Assembly (NCBI GenBank): GCA_021927905.1
Contig: BLLK01000038.1
Coordinates: 1,426,001-1,490,000, forward strand
Length of the DNA stretch: 64,000 nucleotides
Reading direction: 5' to 3'
Source of the DNA: Chaetoceros tenuissimus
Lineage: Eukaryota > Bacillariophyta > Thalassiosirophyceae > Chaetocerotales > Chaetocerotaceae
Shown one piece after another: positions 60,885 through 64,000 of the stretch. Position numbers and translations under genes: made by a program. The notes under the pieces are model-generated. The model made no database searches and was not told the origin of the DNA. It worked only from the letters and a program-made list of their open reading frames with translations. Numbering within the stretch: the stretch's first letter is position 1; each line of letters starts with the position of its first letter.

Positions 60885-62620
60885 ATGATTTACAAAAGAT
60901 CAATACTGTTTGCAGTCACCTGCATACTCAGTTATTCACACATAGATGCATTCACGACTCCAAGAATACACAAGTCGCTTCAAAGTGCATCACCAGTATC
61001 AAAGAAACTTACATCTGCTCCAACATTGACATTGACGACAAGAAGGAATAAACTTCAACATGTTACAAAATCTCAATTGCAATCATCATCTCAAAATGAA
61101 ATTGACTTTAAAAACTTGAAGCCGCAGGTATATCAGCAACGTTGGGTGCAATTAGCATACTTGTCACTTCTAGCACTACTATCTGACTGGATCTGTTTCT
61201 CAGTCGCAGCAGCACCTGCAACCTATGAAGCAAGTTATGCTGGCCATTCAGCAGCAAGTATCATTGATATTTTCTTATTTACCAACGTAGCTTCTTGCTT
61301 TTTAGTCACTGATACTGTTAAGAAATTTGGACTTGGAAATGCCATCAAGGGTGCGTCCGCATTGATGACATTAGGTTGTTTGTTCCGATCGGGAGTATCT
61401 ATTTTTGGTGATTTGGGTGCTGCTACTGGAACTATTGGAAATGATTTGGTGCCTTATTGGAGTGTATTGGCTGGGACAATTATGGTGGGTGCTGCTCAGC
61501 CTTTCTTTCAATGCACGCCGCCTCTTTTGAGTGCAACTTGGTTTGCAAGTGATGAAAGAGCGACTTCGACCGCTGTTGCGTTGAATTTTAATCAGATTGG
61601 AATTGCGACTGCGTTCATTGTTGGTGGTGAAATGGCCACAGATGCAGATGGTCTTGCAACCTATTTTGCTTTGATTTCTGCTGCATGTGCGGTTGTGACA
61701 GTTGGAACTTTTTTGCAGTTTGAAGATAAACCTCCATCTCCTCCTTCCTCGTAAGTAAACTATCAGTGATGGTTTTATTTGCTGATTTGTCACTTTATTT
61801 GGTGCTAACCTTTTGTGTTCTCAATTATGCTAGATCGGAGATTGAGAAACTTGTAAAGGGAGAAGAAGAGCCACCATTCATTGAATCTGTTGGGAGATTA
61901 TTTGGAACACCTGGATTTATTTTTCCACTATCGGCATTCATCATGTCTATTTCAGTCACAAATATTGTTGGAGCATTCATTGATGAAGTTATGAAGCGTG
62001 GTGGAGTAACTGATCAGTTTGGTATTGATTTGGCTGGTGCAGGGTTTGAATTTGGAATTTTAGTTGGAGGAATTATTATCGGAGGGTTTGTTGATAAAAC
62101 CAAGAAATACAAGGATGTCACAAAGGCTTGTATCCTAGCTACTATGGTTTTGTTGATTCCTTTAGGTTTGACAGAACATGCTATTGGTCAAGAACCTATA
62201 TTATTGGTCTTGGCTTTGTTGGGATTGGGTATGACTGCGGGACCTATCCAACCAATCAATGCTGAACTCGCAGTTGATGTGACTTATCCATCAGATGAGA
62301 CTGCAGTAGAGAGTGTGCAACAGATTGGAGGAAACTTGGTATCGGCATTATTAGTACCAGTGATTGAAATTGCAGCTAGAAAAGATTATCAGTTGTTGCC
62401 ACAAATTCCATCTTTGGCAAGTGATATTCGTGGAGATGTAGTTGTACTTTTGGCAATTAGTATTGTGACATATTTTTACTTCAATAACTTTGATGCACCT
62501 TTGAAAAGAACTTTGGCAGATTCTAAAAGCGGTGAAGGAGAAGGGATTATTGATGTACAGAGCGCAAATGTGAATGGAGAAGTTAAAATGCCTGGAATTC
62601 GAGAGATGCTAAAGAGATAA
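60885..62620 (+). CDS. MFS carrier, FLVCR/SLC49-like, with plastid-type leader
   Basis: Exons 60885-61750 and 61834-62620 (83-base intron), 550 residues. The leader MIYKRSILFAVTCILSYSHIDA|FTTPR is a signal peptide with Phe at the cleavage site, followed by a Ser/Thr/Lys-rich transit region, as in diatom plastid proteins. The membrane part begins RWVQLAYLSLLALLSDW and has about twelve helices. AQPFFQCTPPLLSATWFASD and ALNFNQIGIATAFIVGGEMA resemble the corresponding loops of FLVCR-type carriers. The substrate could be haem, choline or another small metabolite; the location is inferred as the plastid envelope. The intron falls in the central cytosolic loop. Confidence 0.75.
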
Positions 62621-62780
62621 ATATAAAAATGAAAATATTGCTGAAAGAATATCAGTATAATTTATAATCTATTCCTAGCCCATGATCATCGTAAATCTGT
62701 TAGTCCCTTCCCACTTGTCTGTCATTGACATTTTCACAAAGCAGATAGAGAAAGAGACTACTTTGGGTTAGGTAAGGGTT

Positions 62781-63901
62781 TTATCCACAACAACCTTGTC
62801 TGATCTTTCCTACAATCTCTACTCTCTGACCACTCACAAAAAAGGACAAGGCAATATGATCATGCACATTGATGCTCTCGTGTTTGCAACAACCTACGTG
62901 GATATGTGACAGGTAAATTGAGGAAGGATCGGCACCTACTAAAAGGCTCCACAGTAAGTATCGACGAGGGACTTTTGTCGGTTTATACCTGTCACTATCA
63001 ACAATAATTCGTTCAACGAAGAGAGTCCAGGCTTCTTGTAGAGTCACTTGATGTCGAGATAGATTTTTGATTCGAAGGTAATAGGTGTCATGTTCCGATA
63101 TTGGAATATATTCATGTCTGAATTCATCGTGCTCAAGAATCTTGTCTTCGATAGCTGCCATAGAAAAGCTAGAATACTCTTCCATGCATTCCGGTAAAAA
63201 TAGTTTACGAAGAGCAGTAGAGCGTTCCTCCTCGGGAGAAGGGGGGATATAATCCCATACGCCTCTTTTGACTGGATTGAAGTCAAAAGAGTTTTCTTCC
63301 TCTACGAACTTCTTTACTTCAGCATAGGGGTAGTCTAGATTGTCTTCGTCGTATCTTATATCCCAATTTGTATTGAAGGATAATGAAGGGATATCCAATT
63401 GCAAACATGTCTGTCTTTATCCTGTGAGAAAGGCATGGACGAAAGCATTTCTTTACTTCTCATACTCTTGAAGGTATGCATGATCCCTTTGAATCTCTTT
63501 GACACAAGAGTCATCTTATGAGCTGTATAATAGTCTAAAAATGAAATCAAATGGAGCATGAGATGATCATCAGTAGGTAGGGTAAAGCCCTGAGGGCCTC
63601 TAGGTACCTCCTTGTAGGTTTCAATTAGAGACTTTTCCTTTCTATAGCAATTGGGACCATGGTCTGAAAGAAAAAAGTTACAACTAACATTGCTTGTAAA
63701 GGTAAAATGACGACACTGTAGAATATCCAGCACGTTAGGTTGGCTCCATTTTTCTAGCGATGCTCTCGATTCATTTCTTTCTTCCTCCGATAGATTGGGA
63801 TCATTGGCTCTAGACCTCCAAAACTCAATAGGTTCCGTTACATTCCTCTCATAATCCCAACTGATTCTACTTGTCGCTCCTAAAAGATGTTCTTCAGACA
63901 T
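62781..63901 (-). pseudogene. F-box-like gene, frame broken or unresolved junction near 63.4 kb
   Basis: From MSEEHLLGATSR (63901) the frame runs to 63356. An F-box-like segment, LPTDDHLMLHLISFLDYYTA then MTLVSKRFKGIM, lies at residues ~110-150. The remaining ~200 codons lie in another frame (from about 63404 to 62781), with LSRHQVTLQEAWTLFVERI and RRYLLWSLLVGADPS before a His/Cys-rich end. The overlap must hold the switch; between 63416 and 63356 no good GT-AG pair fits. A single-base frameshift or assembly error is likelier than an intron. Role: possibly ubiquitin-ligase adaptor (inference). Confidence 0.5.
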
Positions 63902-64000
63902 GGTTCAATTAGTTCGAAGTTCTTTTGTTTTGAAAGTAACGTATTGTATACTGTGCGAAAAATGATGATATTTTACCAACTCTACCTAGCTTTAGGCTTT

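Noticed and set aside
63356-63520. A short intron joining the two frames of the F-box-like gene
   Set aside because: Candidate GT-AG pairs of 35 or 44 bases lead straight into an in-frame TAA, and longer ones have poor donors or remove the F-box end.
1-64000. CRISPR array, prokaryotic operon signals, tRNA or rRNA genes
   Set aside because: No regularly spaced repeats, no cloverleaf or rRNA core sequence recognised by eye; the window is eukaryotic.

Overview
The window reads as nuclear DNA of a diatom, most likely a centric such as Chaetoceros (inference). The grounds are AT-rich spacers, short GT-AG introns (64-109 bases), secreted proteins with Ser/Pro-rich PSxxPS stalks, bipartite plastid-type leaders with an Ala|Phe junction, and a large family of degenerate ankyrin-like proteins of a kind I associate with diatoms. 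No operons, ribosome binding sites, tRNA or rRNA genes were recognised.

The dominant content is one gene family. Ten copies plus one fragment of a ~380-420 residue helical-repeat protein (N-terminus M(N/D)I(S/A)xxQSxLDFIK, C-terminus LLRRQPSVxxxxSR plus a basic tail) lie at 1.8-3.0, 3.5-4.7, 10.2-11.4, 15.5-16.7, 17.2 (fragment), 35.6-36.8, 37.2-38.4, 38.9-40.0, 46.8-48.0, 57.6-58.8 and 59.2-60.4 kb, on both strands. Six are open throughout; four carry one or two lesions each. Eight copies keep a TTTGACTCC-type element about 110-185 bases before the start codon, usually paired with a TGACGTCA site, which suggests common control by bZIP-type regulators.

Region by region. 0-1.6 kb: C-terminal part of a secreted protein, probably an M11-like peptidase, with an in-frame TGA. 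1.8-4.7 kb: two tandem family members. 5.1-9.9 kb: a 1041-residue SH3-like repeat protein and a membrane-anchored F-box/LRR-like protein. 10.2-17.4 kb: family members, one with its promoter split off by a 3.6 kb Mutator-like (MULE) transposon with perfect 79-bp inverted ends. 17.4-28.5 kb: transposon-rich block holding a duplicated 5' piece of a proteasome gene, a young tyrosine-recombinase retroelement with Ngaro/PAT-type split direct repeats (18.7-27.8 kb), and a foldback MITE. 29.0-32.8 kb: a ten-exon EF-hand/transmembrane gene. 33.7-35.0 kb: PSMD6/RPN7. 35.6-40.0 kb: three family members in a row. 40.4-46.1 kb: two CRAL-TRIO paralogues, each followed by decayed transporter DNA, a beta-trefoil-like gene and the intact amino-acid transporter. 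46.8-50 kb: a family member and a ricin-type lectin-like membrane protein. 51-57 kb: a plastid-type alpha/beta hydrolase, a secreted berberine-bridge-like FAD oxidase and a RING-H2 membrane protein. 57.6-60.4 kb: two more family members. 60.9-64 kb: a FLVCR-like carrier with a plastid-type leader and an F-box-like gene.

Housekeeping genes (PSMD6, transporters, RING-H2, FAD oxidase) sit between repeated units. The picture is of a locus shaped by local duplication, birth-and-death of one gene family, and recent mobile-element insertion.
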